DNA of 64,000 nt, taken from assembly GCF_016086655.4 (NCBI RefSeq), contig NC_052137.2:39576007-39640006 (forward strand), read 5' to 3'. Positions 1 to 13,139 of this stretch are shown in pieces; position 1 is the stretch's first letter; each line of letters begins with the position of its first letter. Source of the stretch: Lepeophtheirus salmonis. Lineage: Eukaryota > Arthropoda > Copepoda > Siphonostomatoida > Caligidae. The notes below the pieces were generated by a model that ran no database searches, was not told the origin of the DNA, and saw only the letters and a list, made by a program, of their open reading frames with translations. A program made the translations under genes and the position numbers.

Positions 1-1560
1 TATCAAATTACTACATTCTAAATCCATCAATCAGATTATTTCCACACCTATTTATTTTCACATGCTATAAAAATTTAAGATCCTCGTAAATACAACGTAC
101 ACAACAATAACAACGACAGAAGAGTCCATTTCGACTCATTTATTTAAATGTAAAAAACGTGACTTTATTTTTCAGTTCTTTTATGTACATATTTATGAAA
201 AAAAGCAATAAAAACGTCATTTTCATTTTCTGGGGTTGAACAAAATGAGTGTGGATCTTCACGACACCCCATTGATACGGAATAGACATATAATTTATAG
301 ACATTTGCTTGCCTCTTATGTATGTACGTATACTTAATATACAATTATAAATCAAATGTATTTATAATTGGCTTTAAACAACTATAAACAAATGAGTCCA
401 GATGCTTGTTTTCCAAACACATTTTTGTTTCTTTGAATACTAGACAAAATAATTACATGATAACAAACTTCTTCTTTTTTTTTTTTGTAGAAAATACTTC
501 TTTTTTTTACAAAAAGTAGGGTTGGATGTATAATCGATAACAAAACTTTTCTACCCGGTCCGGTTCCGAATAAATATTGATATTTGATACTTTTTCAACT
601 ATCCTTTTTTATAGACAAATGTATTTAAGGGCAATGCACATCCTCTTACGTGGGAGTCCTTAGAGCTTCCTTCATATCCGAAATTCGATACTCTTTTAAA
701 TATAATACAATCCAACTTTTTTTATTAAGGAAGATTTTGTTTGGGGTGTGGGCGGCAAAATTTAGTGGTTTTTATGATAAGTCGATTCTATTAAAAACAT
801 TACGGCACTGCAAGTACCAGCTCCCACAAGTACTTTTTTATTTACAAGAATAGCCACAAGGGACCATGTATTCAGTCAAAACCTTGACAGGATCCCAAAT
901 TTTAAAAGTTCAAAGGAAGTATAATTTCTGTCAAACAATTCAAAATTACTCTGTGGCATTATTTTTCTGGCAAATAAACTTTGCTTTCAGTATATACTAT
1001 TCACGTTTCATAATCCTTCCTTTCATCATTATCATTTAAAATTCTATTGAGTTTTGCCACGGTACTAGTACCGTCCATCTGGAGACAAGTCTTCCCGGAT
1101 GTTAAAATACCCTCTGCCATTTGAGTATGCTTTCATTTTTAATGCGTCAGACTGATATCCTATTTTTTCCAATATGCAATGACTTTTTTTTGGACATTAA
1201 AGTATGGGTCGTTTTTAGAGAAAGATCAAGCCTTTTGGAGGGCATTGTACTGAAATATGTCAACATTTAGTTGAATGACGTTTTACAAAGTAGTATCTTA
1301 TCTATTTTTTAAAAGTTATTATTATATAAAAAGGGTATACCTATTTTCATGAAGAGCGCAATCATAAAAGCAAACATTGCAAAATTTTATGCATATAAAT
1401 ATAAACGACAGTAGTTATGTCTTAAGTACACAGAAATACAGTATTAAAATAAATTATATCATTTCAAGAATTGCATACAGACATAAATATTATGCACAAT
1501 AAATACATATTGCTAAGCAATATGTAATTTATAACTATATTCAATAATATTCTATATATA
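1..1560. other. No gene recognised; AT-rich sequence
   Basis: Homopolymer runs and short AT-rich tracts only. Short open frames here have no recognisable domain, no coding-like composition and no splice context. I see no repeat family shared with the rest of the window. Confidence 0.5.
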
Positions 1561-1562
1561 TA

Positions 1563-2014
1563 CAGTCAAATTTGGATAAAGAAAATTGCTAATTTTTTGA
1601 CAAAAAGTTGACTATATCCAGATTTTTCTTATATCCGAATAATATAAAAAATAACTTTAAAACTCCAAATTTTGAGGCTATCTGTGTTTGAATAGATCCT
1701 TTTTTTGACAGACTGTTTAAATAATATCTTTCGGCAAATTATTTTTTCAAGGGTACTCATAATATATATACGTATTGACTGAAAAAAAATGTGGAATGAA
1801 TTGAAAAAGAAACATACAGAACAAAAGTTTTGGCACCAGCTTACGATTTGACCCTACAAAAAGAACAAATGCTCATGGGAATTTTATTGCGGATTTTTTA
1901 CCTGATGTTTCTTCAATGTAAAATATTTTATATATTAAAAATTGTTATGCGGGGGAACGTTACCTATAAGCGCATTTTTAATATATTCAAATGTCTTATA
2001 TCCAGATTTGACTG
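1563..2014. mobile_element. Pogo/Tigger-like MITE with TA target duplication
   Basis: The block is bounded by inverted ends. The left end reads CAGTCAAATTTGGATA. The right end, read on the other strand, is CAGTCAAATCTGGATA, one mismatch in 16. Each end is flanked directly by TA (1561-1562 and 2015-2016), the target duplication of the Tc1/mariner/pogo superfamily. CAGT ends followed by repeated 'tatatccaga' and 'tatatccgaa' subterminal motifs are typical of pogo/Tigger elements. No transposase is encoded, so at about 450 bp it is a non-autonomous element. Confidence 0.75.
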
Positions 2015-2022
2015 TATATATG

Positions 2023-2965
2023 TAATGTTTTTTCTCCCCATGTGTGGCTATGAAGTATGACCTAAGCCCTTATGCATTCTTTTGAAAGCCCTCTATTTGC
2101 TTATACTTATATATTCAATTAAAGTGAATTATTGCTATTTATGTAAATTCATTGAACCATCATTAACGCTCATATTATATTCAATGGATATTTAGTTAAG
2201 ATCTTAAGCGCCTTTAAACATCGAAAACTGATCAATAAAAGGTTTTATTCTCCCTATATACATACAAAAATATATACATACACTATACGTATACAAAATA
2301 AATAGAAAATAATCTCTAAGTGGGAGGCCACAAGAAGAAGAAAATAGATGTGAGATGAATATGTATTTTTCCATCAAGAAGAATACAAATCCTTAGGGGT
2401 TTGTATTCTGCTTCGCTTCCAAAATAAAAAAAATACAAACCGCTACAACACGCAGTTTCGGGTGAAATAATAAATGAAACAGAAAGAAGATACGGTCCTA
2501 AGATTTCATTTCTTTATTATAATGTATTCAAAAAATTGAAGATGTTTCTGTTGTGGATTCCTCATCTCTACCTACCTATGAGGAATGACTTTACAATTAT
2601 GTTTGATGTATTTTCTTTCTCTTCTTATTGTTACATGGGTTTGATGGTGGATATATTATTTCAATTATAAACTTTTGTTAATTCATGTACAGATTCTTAT
2701 TCAGTTATAGGCTTTTTTAGTAGTATGTATGGTAAGGTGACTCTTTTTTCCGGACATGTCCTCATTTCGAGACCTAAAAAATACATCAGTATTTTGTCTC
2801 GTCACAAAAAAAAAAAAAAATAATATATATATTTTTTTTTGCCTTGTCTCATATTTATGTTTCTTGGTCTTTCACATAGCTGACAAGTTAGCACTTGCCA
2901 CTTCCACTCCGTGCCCTGTTTACAATACACAGCCATGTATAAACGTACGTGTAAGTTCACAGACA
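2023..2965. other. No gene recognised
   Basis: AT-rich sequence with a poly-A stretch near 2807-2820. A small open frame at 2756-2971 contains that homopolymer and looks like chance. Nothing here matches other parts of the window clearly. Confidence 0.45.
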
Positions 2966-2971
2966 AACTAA

Positions 2972-3322
2972 TGTTTTCGCCTCGGCCGTGAAGTTTCGGA
3001 AGCAAAGTGCATTACGTGCAGAGTAGGCACTTACGAGTCAGTGGTAAATCAAGCTGGTAGTGGTTTGGAAGCTCACGTACACTCTGCAAATCACAGAGCT
3101 GCTACAAGAAGAGAAAGCTCGACGAGTAAAGTGACAAACTGTTTTATGAATAAAACGAACACTTCTCTTACGGCTCCAGAGGGTACCCTCGCTTTTTACA
3201 TAATAAAACATCACAGCAGCAACATATCAATGAACTGCACATCTGGTTTGCAAATGAAAATTTTCTCAGATTTGGTGACAGCTTAAAAAATCTCAAGTTC
3301 TCGCATTAAGACAAAGGTCTTT
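2972..3322 (+). pseudogene. hAT-like transposase remnant with N-terminal zinc finger
   Basis: Reading from the stop just before 2972, the frame shows a Cys-x2-Cys pair (codons at 3008 and 3017) and later an H-x5-H pair in 'EAHVHSANHR'. This is the layout of the BED/U1-type finger at the start of hAT-like and ZMYM-like transposases. It is followed by 'EGTLAFYIIKHHSS' and 'MNCTSGLQMKIFSDLVTA', which match in outline the conserved block after the finger (gTlaFHtv.HH.S, mdCTskl..k.F). The stop codon at 3284-3286 interrupts it, but the next codons 'KISSSRIKTK' resemble the family's continuation (k.ScaRTK). It is a dead fragment of roughly the first 115 residues with no catalytic core. Confidence 0.6.
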
Positions 3323-3329
3323 CTTTTTT

Positions 3330-4075
3330 TACTCTGAAAGCACTCGAACAAATTCCATTTGTTTAATTTGATTTGTGGCATTTCTATGGATTCACATGCC
3401 AATCTTGTGAATGCTATAAACTAAACCTCCCCACATAAAAAAGCATCATATATATACATATACGTAAGTACTTTTTGCTCGATATACAGGCGCTATAGTA
3501 GTACCAGGAAACATTTTAAACGGTATTATACTTAACAGATATTATAACTAATACTTTCAGCCCCACTATTAATAAATAATCGACCGTCAATGACTTAATT
3601 CCTCCAATTTCTGAGCTAACCCTTAATTTCAAACACAATCGTCTTTCACAAAAAGCAGAAATGCAAATTTTATTATATCAAAAAGTCATTAAATTTCAGA
3701 GCTAGCTTCCACCTCCAGTAAAAAAAAATACGGTGTCCTTATAAGTACATGTCAATTGCTCTTAACGGCATTTTTACATCCACCAACGAAGTTGAGCTAA
3801 GGTATGGAATTCTAGAGAATAATCCTATATAATTTTTATTCCAAAGGAGGGATGGGTTGAAAAAAGAGTCAACGTCATTTTTTACTGCATTCCTTCAAGA
3901 GGGGAAATAAAGGAAAATTAGCTAATCTGCATGCGTGATGATTCCACGTGTGTAGAATTCTATAACTGAGGTATGGGATTATAAATACATTGAAGTGTAG
4001 TCATGTCATTTTGTATTCCTTTTTTTTTTCACTTGAGCCATAGATCTTCCTTATTATATTATATAAACAGTGGCC
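3330..4075. other. No gene recognised
   Basis: AT-rich sequence downstream of the hAT-like fragment and up to the mariner-type pseudogene. No open frame or repeat boundary could be defended. Confidence 0.4.
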
Positions 4076-4079
4076 CACG

Positions 4080-4994
4080 AAACTCCAATTTCGTGTTTCA
4101 AATCGTCTATCGTCTCTGAATGGTTGGTGTAACATTTATCCTTGACGGCTCCCCACAAAAAATAGTCCAACAAGTCAAATCGCAGCTATGAAGTGGCCAG
4201 TTTACGTTGCTGTTTTCGATAGTTGAAGACAGTGCGCAAAAGATCTTCTGTAACGTTGGCTGCGTGGCACGTAGCGCCATCTTGTTGGAACCGAATGTCG
4301 TCGATGTCTTCATTTTCCATTTGGGGAAACAAAAAATCTTCCAACATGGCCTGATAGCGCTCACCATTGACCGTAATGGCAGCTCCTTGCTCGTTTTCAA
4401 AGAAAACGGGCCGATGATGCCGCCGGTCCACATTCCACACCAAACAGTTGGCTTTTCCAAAGTTGCGTGCGGATTTTCTGAACCCCAAATTTGGCATTTT
4501 TGTTTATTGACATATCCGCCGAGGTGGAAATGCCCTCATCCGAAAAGATGATTTTTTAGTAAAAAAGTTCATCTTCCATCAAGCGGTCTTCGGCCCATTG
4601 GGCGAACCAAAAACGCATTGGATGGTCGTGTGGCTTCAGTTCCTGCACTAATTGGATTTTGTATGGCTTCAAGACGAGGTCTTTCGTCAAAATTCGGTCT
4701 AGAGACTTGCGAGAAATGTCCAATTCCTGCGAATGGTGTCGAGTTGATGTCGATGGGTTTTCACTTATACTTTCGGCAACAGCAGCAATGTTTTCGATTG
4801 AGCGCACTGGACGAATACGGGAACGCGTTGTTTTATCAATTAACGAAGCAGTTTCGCGCACACGCTTCACAAATTTATCCACAAACTGCCTGGAAGGCGA
4901 TTTATTTGGACCTCATTTTCTTGCAGTTTCGTTTGAAGACTCTCAATTTTGGAAGTAAGTCTTCAGTATTTCCCAACTTTTTTCGAGCGTAAAC
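4080..4994 (-). pseudogene. Tc1/mariner-superfamily transposase (DDE_3 type), broken
   Basis: Reading from 4994 downward, the order follows a full-length transposase. The N-terminal helix-turn-helix starts with 'FTLEKSWEILKTYFQN'. The linker has 'TTRSRIRPVRSIENIAAV'. The second helix-turn-helix has 'HSQELDISRKSLDRILTKDL' followed by 'LKPYKIQLVQELKPHDHP'. The catalytic core shows 'IIFSDE' (first Asp), 'VWCGMWTGGIIGPF', 'QQDGATCHAANV' (second Asp), and 'LDYFLWGAVKDKCY' (third acidic position), the last reached only after a one-base loss. Two in-frame stops, at least four frameshifts and a small deletion before 'VWCG' make it inactive. Relatives are common in arthropod genomes. I could not find paired terminal inverted repeats. 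Confidence 0.88.
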
Positions 4995-4999
4995 TAAAC

Positions 5000-5842
5000 T
5001 ATTTTGTAAGCCAGAGACCTTTTACAAAATGTTAGACACAATGAGAATGTTATTACAGCTGTCAGACGTCAAAAAATTGGTAGTTCAAAATGCAGCCGCT
5101 AGATGGACCATCCTTTACTTGATACACTTACAGTTCTTAGTGCTTAATTTGTATGTAAATTTATTTTTCGTTGTAAGTAAACATATTAAACCATATCCGT
5201 AATAAGTTATTTTATCTAAATAATTGTTAGAATTTAAATTTGTAATCAAAAAATGCAAGGAAGATCAATCTTTGCTGAAATTTGTAGTTTTGCATTTAAA
5301 AAATTTCAACAAAATACTCATTTTTGAGCCTTATTTTTCTCCGATACATTAATTTACATATATATTATAAAAGAAAAAACATACCGTTTGTATTAGAGCT
5401 ATCTAAAGTTGAATAACTGAGGCTATATTTTTGCCTTCGTTTCTTTGTAAGAGGGATTATAGAAAAAGTAACGGACCGATTAAGATGACGAAAAATTATA
5501 AGAGTTAACAGTAAGATACCATTAAACTTTCAGAGGTCGAGGTCTATATAAAAGGTCAAGGTCACAAAAAACGTTAAAAACGTAGAGTCGACCATAACGT
5601 TTGCACAAATTGCGATGAATAACTCAAATGAAATTCCGAAAGGTACAGTTTAAATGTCAAGGTTGGACAAGAAGTTATAAATGCATAACCGATCACAATT
5701 ATGGATAACTATTAAAAGCAGAGGTTAGGGAGTCTACCAACTGCCAATTCATGTTATTTTCTATCTGTAGTGGAAATGTACCGAAATACCATACTCTAAT
5801 ATAACTTGAACAACATTTTTGAAATCGCTTCATCACTAGTAG
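5000..5842. other. No gene recognised; possible 5' flank of the mariner-type element
   Basis: The first 150 bases, just beyond the transposase start, may be the outer part of that element. The rest is AT-rich with no supported feature. Confidence 0.35.
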
Positions 5843-5850
5843 GTAAGTAC

Positions 5851-6307
5851 TAGTGTTGTGTTTCGGGTTGGAAACTCAACGTTTTCGTTCTGGAAATCCT
5901 AAACCAGTCTTAGACCGTTATATTTTTGTTCGACCAAACTAATTCGGTCCAAAAAAGCTCGGTCTGGACCAGTATCATAAGAAAACTCGGTCTAGATCAG
6001 TCCCAAGTAAAATTACGGTCAAGACCGATTTTACAGATAAAATTTTATAACATAGTATCATATGTATTTACAAATACAATGACGTCATACGAAGTTTAAA
6101 CAGTTTGTTCTAGAACATATCGTGTACTTTGGCATTTTTTTTGAAAAAATCAATGACGAAATAAATCTGGTCTCTCATAATATATGAGACCAAAAAAATA
6201 AATCTGTACACGACCTGAATCAAAAATTTGGCACAAATCGGTCAAGAAAGAATCACTTAAGACCAAATTGACAAAAAAAATCGGTGCTAGACCGAGTCTC
6301 AACACTA
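5851..6307. mobile_element. hAT-type MITE, family D, complete copy
   Basis: The ends are TAGTGTTG (5851) and CAACACTA (ending 6307), a perfect 8-bp inverted repeat. It is flanked by GTAAGTAC on the left and GTATGTAA on the right. These agree at six of eight positions and both fit the nTnnnnAn pattern of hAT target duplications. The interior contains repeated 'cggtctagac', 'ggtctggacc' and 'agaccg' motifs and a TGACGTCA palindrome near 6081. There is no coding capacity. Related partial copies are listed separately. Confidence 0.75.
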
Positions 6308-6311
6308 GTAT

Positions 6312-8855
6312 GTAACTACTTAATATAATATGTACAAAGATGTTAACTTTACACAATAATCTAATCTATAATTGAATAGTTGCTGATTTGAAAATTAATT
6401 TTCCAACCGCATGATCATTAAAGCTAACAATTATTAAATGCAATTGATTCATGTATTTACTCTTGGATATTACAAGGGAGAATCTACCTTTGATTTGTAG
6501 TTATTTGCAAATACAGATTAATTACGATAATATTATGGTAATACCTTTATACTGCTGTTTTTTACATTTATAAAATATAAAAAATAAATATTCATGGATA
6601 TGGATAATGACTAACTAAGCATGAAGGACTTTTCTACAAATTGGATATGCAAATTGATTCTCCATTAATTTTTCTTTATCGACATACTCGCATAATACTT
6701 TTTCTATTTGTATACTATGTTGAAGAATTATGTAAATTATGTAGAAAGGAGATCAAATTAAAAAATATGTATAATGAAATTGATTCAATTAATTCCATGA
6801 CAAATTAGATTCATCACAAACTTCACGATTCCATCAATTTTAGCTCATAATCAGGACCCGTTTTGGGCAAATTTAAATATGCACCATTATCTCTTTTTTA
6901 TAATTTAATTTCCATTTTTTTTTTCTTATTTTTTACAAAAGAAATTTCGAACCCTCGTTTTTATTTATTTGTATTAAAAAAAATTTATTAATTTATAAAA
7001 AATCTACTTTCTCCAAGCCCCTTATGTAGTATAATCAAGTGAAAGGTTGGTGCAAATGACCCCAGGGTTCCCCTCTAAAACCGACCCTGATTTTGTTTGA
7101 TGACATATTGGAAAACAGTCTTGTAACTATGGAGATTACTAGGGGGTGTGCTCCCCCACCCATCAACTCAACTATAAATATATACATAATTTAAAATTTA
7201 TTCAACTAAAACTGCAGAATGTTGACAGGTATTCTATTTTTTGTGCTTTACAATAATTTATTTTCAAATATGCCCAGAAAACCTATTCCTACACATGGGT
7301 GTAATAAATAATTTAATAAATATAATTAAATAAATAAAAATATCTTCTCAATCTTGTCCACCGGCAAAGACAAAGAAATTTAGACATAGCTCTGGCCTCT
7401 TCTAAAATTTAGAATGCCCATCTTTGGATCCCCTCTTTCTGATTACAGGACTGCTAATGAGTAATTATTATATATTAATGATTACCTATGAAATACATGT
7501 ATTTAAAATGGGTCTTGGATGTTACGTCCAGGGCAGTTTCACCTACATACATAAATTATAGCATAAATGTATTTTCTACATACAATTTAACATTTAAAAT
7601 TAGTCTCCCCCCAATTGAAGTCATTTTTCATGCATTTTTGCATTCAGTATTGTAAAATGAGTGCATTTAATTCAATTTTAACATATATTAGAATGGAACA
7701 TATCAAACGGTTCGAATTCATTATAATAAGGAAGTACTCAAGTACCCTAATTTCATAATTAATTACAAAGGACTTCAATTTGAAGTAAAGGAAGACCTTA
7801 AATTATATGCAGAAGATACATCATTTATGCTGTAATATATATATGAGGGCGAAACTTCTACTAGGAAAAAAAGTACAACGGATTTTTTATAATTACAAAA
7901 TGATATTCATTCATCTGTGTGCTTCCATTATGTCTTTGTAATGATTACCTCTAACACATTTGTATTTCGATACAAATTTAAAGAGATTTACAAGTCTTCC
8001 AATTGATTTTTTCCATAGTATGCAATCCTGAGGGCGTTAATGAAGATTTATTCAAAGATAGGAGTCTATTTTCTTACAAGTGCTTAGGGCTTTTTTCAAA
8101 AATCTTAGTCATAAAAAGATGAAGGGATTTCATTTCTATTTTCCAGTCTGTTTAATGATGTTTTGTAATTGAATATAATACATATGGAGTTATTGGAATC
8201 CTATTAGAGTAGTAATCATATCTCTTCTTTGAATATAATTTTTCTTCCAGTGGTTGTAAATGCATATAATAAATATATACTCTATTAAATTCGAATATGT
8301 GCTATATGTAATTCCTTTCTTTCTCTTTCATATGAGCACTAATAGTATGTGCATGAAATGTATGTGTGCTACGTCAACATAAATACAATATTTAACACAA
8401 ATAATAAAAAAGAGAACATCCCAATATATATATATATATTTTATATATTTTTACTTCAGGCCAACGTTTCATAGACATATTTGTGTAAGTTATAGGCGTT
8501 GTATTCAAATTTATGGGATGAATGGTGATACTCAAGAATTTTAGCTTAAATGACTTATATAGGCCCGATATGGCCTTTCAACTAAAACCAATCCATTTTT
8601 CATCCGTTGATTTTCTTTTTACTTTAAGTACAATTTTTGATGCGCTTTTAAATTGACATAAGAATCTTTTCTAGATGTAAATGAGTGATAATTTGTTGAA
8701 GAATACAAATGTAGTCTACATTTAATATTGGGAAAGTACAATTATTAGCTTGCCTTTCTGTTGACGTGCACAAATGAACTTCTTCTTTTTTTAAAGATAT
8801 TTATTGTAAACGTTTGATCTTTTAAATTTAATTATTCACAGACTTGTTATTTTTT
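6312..8855. other. No gene recognised
   Basis: AT-rich sequence. At about 7040-7100 a short GC-richer patch with 'ccccagggttcccctc' resembles a patch in the last intron of the lectin gene (about 35770-35850), so it is probably another small dispersed repeat. A 'GGTTCGAATTC' near 7709 recalls a tRNA B box, but no cloverleaf can be drawn. Confidence 0.4.
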
Positions 8856-8859
8856 AGCT

Positions 8860-9430
8860 GGCCTGCTATTTTAGAATTGGTAATCCGAAGAGTAATTTTT
8901 CTTTTCTACTGCATTCAATTAAAATTTTAAAGAATTATTATCATTCTAAAAGCATTTCATTTATATTTAGAAATAAAAGTTTGTCTATCTTATTTAATTT
9001 CTGAAATATATGAAAACAATTCACCGGGTGCACTGTATCTAGTGCTCCATGATGTATATCATAAACAAAATTAGAGTTCAGAAATGACAAGGTATTTTTA
9101 TTAATGAAATATTGCAGGCAAGTGGAAATAAGATCAAATGTTTACATAGAGTACACTTGTGATGAAAATCCGTTGTATTTCTTTGCTGGCCCGTTTTTTG
9201 TTTTTGAATTGGTAATCTGAGGAATCAATTTTCTTTTTCTTAGCAGTTGTCATTATTATTAAATTCCTGAGGAATGAAGATTCTTTTCTAAATAGGTCCA
9301 ATTATATTCAAAACCTGATTCGACATTCGTGTGTTCCTTCTCCCCTTCCTCTCTTGCCACAGCTGTTTGTAGCTGATCTAATAAAACGTCATGACAGCTA
9401 AGCAGCCATATTAATTTTATATTTACTAAT
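8860..9430 (+). repeat. Dispersed repeat family A (two adjoining partial copies)
   Basis: Shared landmarks, in order, are 'tcaccgggtgcactgtat' with 'ctccatgatgtatatcat', 'ctggcccg' followed by 'ttgaattggtaat', 'cttagcagttgtcattatta', 'attcaaaacctgatt', and an ending 'gctgatctaataaaacgt' with 'catgacagctaag'. The first partial copy (8860-8960) has only the 'tagctggcctg' to 'attggtaatc' part. The second (about 9010-9430) is close to full length. No coding frame is visible. The family recurs at 11.2, 28.05, 36.5, 43.6-44.5, 51.0, 57.6-58.3 and 59.5-60.2 kb. Confidence 0.6.
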
Positions 9431-9434
9431 ATTC

Positions 9435-11200
9435 CAATAATTATTTTTTTAAATTAAATAATCTAATTTTTGTCCACAATGGAAAATTAATTAAGATACT
9501 TAGTATGAATAATCATTATTTGTATGGGTTGAGCTATAAAGAATATCAACTTCCAGTATTTTAAGGAGAGCAGCTTAGCTGTTGTGAAGTTCATTTGTAA
9601 CCTGTAATTGTACAGGGAATAACTCTGCATCTCCTTACGATTGATTAATATTTAAACTCATACATAAATGTAATAACTCAACTTTTAAATATAGGTTTAT
9701 GAAAATGGTTGTTTATTGCAAAAATATACAAATTTTATGCACATATATATGTAATATATCTGTGTGTGTGTTTTATTTTTTTGCGCATTTATGTGTTCTA
9801 TGTCTTTTTTCAGAATTTTCACATTTTGGTAATATGTCAAATACTCAAAAATCAGAATTGATTCTTCTAATATATATAACTCAAAAAAATGTTTAGGAAT
9901 TATAATAGAATAAACGTTAAACACAATTTATAATATGAATTAAAAATATGAACTTTGGTCTTTCATTAGTTGATAAGAACTAGAGTGGGCCAAGAATCTA
10001 TGTAGACATATCTCAAATAAAAATGATAATGTTTTGGATTGAGAAATCTATGGTCTTTGTATACTGCCTAGCCAATGCCTTTTATTACTATTGACCAATT
10101 TTGAATACTCTTTTTATGGGAAAAGTACGTCATACCACCATGACCAAATCATGATAATTCCCCTTATCACAAAATGAATTATCCTAGATTGCATACTATT
10201 TTTTTATATACGCAAATATTTAATCAAGCATTAAATTTATCAATCTGACGGAAAAAAAATAAGTATAAAATTTGTAAAAAAATATTTGAGCAAAGGAGTT
10301 ATCATAACTAAGTATTGGAATATTTAGTTGAATTTTTAAGCAAAATAAAATCAATATTGAAATCAAGGAGCTTGAACAATATTTGTGAAACCTCATTGTG
10401 TATTGCAAAATCCTAGATTTGAACTTCAAAATAAGTATTTATCATAGAATCAGTGTTATCAATTAAACAAAACAAAAATATTACAATAGATAATGATGTA
10501 TTGTAAAATTTTGGTTCAACTAATCTTACATCGATATAAGTTTCGACGTAGTGTTGATCTTGGTCCGTAAACACTAAATTGGTTTGAGAACTAATATGGC
10601 GTTTTAAAGAATTTTAGTCTGCTCGAAAAAAAGTTATTAGTCAAATTTGACATTTATAAAATATATTCAATATTATCTTTTGAAATTTAATTATGCTTCG
10701 TCGCCGGGAATTAAAGGAATCTTTTCATCGCTCTTCGTTACATCCATCCAAGGAGCACAATATATAGGGAAAGTACATGGCATTCTTTTTGGAAACATGT
10801 TAATTGACATTAAAAATCATCTTTAGTATATCAAAGTGGCTAAAAAACTCTTCGACTTTACCAGATCATGGCTATGGGATTAATTATTTGACCAAACAAC
10901 TTCATATTCCGGAATCTATTTCATGTATTCGTGAGAAATGTTTGTATGCCAAGAACAATCTATCTCTTCGTTCTTTGATGAGTTTCCACTTTTTTGCTCA
11001 TCTTCACTTAGATGGTTATGTAAAATAAGTTCAATACTCGTAGTATGTTTCATTAGTGACTAATGAATGACTCAGAAAGAAAGCTAAAAGTTATCATCGT
11101 TTAGGATGAGGATTGGATTCAACGAAATTCAAGATAATTTAATTTGAAAAATAATTACTTTTTTATTATAAAAAACACAACTGAAAAAAAAAAATGTGGT
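9435..11200. other. No supported gene; one uninterpreted open frame
   Basis: AT-rich sequence. An inverted scrap of the family A end lies near 9565. The open frame at 10804-11028 (74 residues, plus strand) has no recognisable motif. A host exon or an old transposon fragment cannot be excluded, but I do not call it. Confidence 0.35.
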
Positions 11201-11204
11201 CTCC

Positions 11205-11396
11205 CCTGATGGCATAACCATTATATAATCCACCCTTTGGAGGATTTGTTGTAGACTTATAATTATAAGCCCTTGTGGCACTCAAAGTAAAATTATGGAT
11301 CGACATTGGAGAATTCCAAAATCAAAATCAGTCTAGATAAAATCCCTTAATACCGAACTAGAAAAAAATGATTTGTCCGAGTCTCAACACTAGTGC
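11205..11396. repeat. Family A fragment joined to a family D end
   Basis: 11205-11315 matches the middle of family A ('ggatttgttg', then 'ggatcgacattgg'). It is followed by 'cagtctagat' and 'ccgagtctcaacactagtg', which is the right end of the D family ending in CAACACTA. It is therefore a mosaic of two old repeats. Confidence 0.55.
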
Positions 11397-11399
11397 CTA

Positions 11400-12775
11400 T
11401 ATATATGTTCAAATACTAATTTACATAGATTATTACTTATAGTACAGTAATTAAATATGCATGTAAACATTTCAAAGTATTCTTTCATTCAAAGTAACTA
11501 TAATAATCGAAAATTGTTTGCCCACAAAATAATGAAAATGAGTTGTTGCAAAATTAAGACTGTTAGGTCAAAAAGGCATCTCTACTGAATTTATTTAGTA
11601 GTTGACTCAAAACGTTTAGTATAAAATTTAATCATAAACACATATTTTTTATAACAAATGTAAAATAAATCATACTTCAAATATTAAGAATATATTTTGT
11701 ACCGAATAAAGCTCTGAGTAGATAGTATTGACCTATAACATAATTAGTATAATTTGAGTCCATACTTTAGTGAATGAATCTCTATATTTTGAAATATATT
11801 TTTTGTTATATATTATATATGAAAAACACATTCTAAAAAATAACAAAGTTTCTAATCGATGTCATTTAATTTGATGAAAAAATATAATATATTGTGTTTT
11901 TTATTAGTATTATTAAATCCATTGAATCAAATGGATGTAGGGTCTATTTTGAAATATAAAGTTATAGTTATCAAATGAACTGGTACTTTAATTTTAATTG
12001 AGTCATTGATCGTAAAAATTATCTTTATATAATATAAAGAGTTAAATTAGGCATGGCCTTAATTTTGTCCAATAAAAATATATGTCGTTTAATTGATTCT
12101 GATTGAGAGCATTTAATTTCATATCTACCTATGGTTATATCTTATCCACAATCAAGAACACTTTTTTTATTTGAAACCTCAGCTCTTTATATTATAATGT
12201 AGTTTAATCGTAATTTATTGCAAAGTTACTGAAACATTAAAATAGTTTCATTGAATGAGTAATTGGGCCATTAAATTATCCATTATGGTTTATTTTACAT
12301 TCATGTACTTGGCTTTGATGATTTGTATTATGATTACCTCAACTCAATCATTTTTATGGCATGAAATAAGGTAGCTTTAATAATGATTTTTTTGTTTAAT
12401 GTATGCGTGTGTTTAGATTTATATGTAGAGTGTATAAAATCCAAGAATCCCGCATAGTTTAAATGCATTTTTCTTTATTGATTAATTTATTAGATCGTTT
12501 GTTTATTCAAGGATCTCAGAGCTTACTAGTTAATTGATTTGTAATGATATAATATTGCAATTGCATGAATAAATGGAAAAATGGTGTAGAGGATAATACT
12601 TAGTATATTCCGGGTGTTACACTCATGTTAACTCTTGTAGATCGAGGTTGCGGGAAACAATTGAAATTACATCAGAAAAAGCTGAGCTTATGTTTATATT
12701 CCTCCATTGCATGCCACTCTTCCCACGGTAAAATAAGGTGATAAAGAGACATTTGAATCAATATCTCTGCACTTC
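11400..12775. other. No gene recognised
   Basis: AT-rich sequence with no open frame, repeat end or RNA-like structure that I could support. Confidence 0.4.
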
Positions 12776-12779
12776 TGTA

Positions 12780-13130
12780 GGGGGTAATAACCCCAGAGGG
12801 ATCTATAGGATTATATATAAATATTGTTAATATTAAAAATTAACATTTTTGGAAAAAAAATTAAAAAATACACAGCTATATACAAAAATTATACTTTTTG
12901 GAAATAAATGTCAAAAATCTATAGCTGCTCACAAAAAATAAATTTTTCTTTCATAAAATTCCCAAAAACCTACGGCTGTTTACAAAAAAAAATCAAATAT
13001 TAAATTTTTGGAAAAAAAATTCAGAAACTTATAACTAGTCAAAGGAAATATTATGTTAAAAAAACTTGTAAAATAAAAAAATGTTCAAAAAAAATTCATT
13101 AAAAAGCAAAAAATCCTTAATTTAGGCGCC
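12780..13130 (+). repeat. Quasi-periodic AT-rich repeat family F, copy 1
   Basis: Starts with 'ccagagggatctataggatt' and continues as irregular 55-65 bp periods built from 'aaatttcaaaaatccacagc', 'tattcacaaaaaatt' and 'aaattttttggaaaaa'. It closes with 'gcaaaaaatccttaattt' and a GC-richer 'ggcgcccctg'. The same start, body and end recur in six other copies, so it behaves as one dispersed element with an internally repetitive body. No coding potential is visible. Confidence 0.65.
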
Positions 13131-13139
13131 CCTGATGTC

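Noticed and set aside
4207..4992. Three plus-strand open frames of 99-124 residues
   Set aside because: They are antisense shadows of the mariner-type transposase on the minus strand, whose blocks are unmistakable.
7700..7730. tRNA B-box-like GGTTCGAATTC
   Set aside because: No A box, acceptor stem or cloverleaf can be formed around it. Very likely chance.
10804..11028. 74-residue open frame on the plus strand
   Set aside because: No recognisable motif and no supporting context. Could be an old pseudogene, but nothing demonstrates it.
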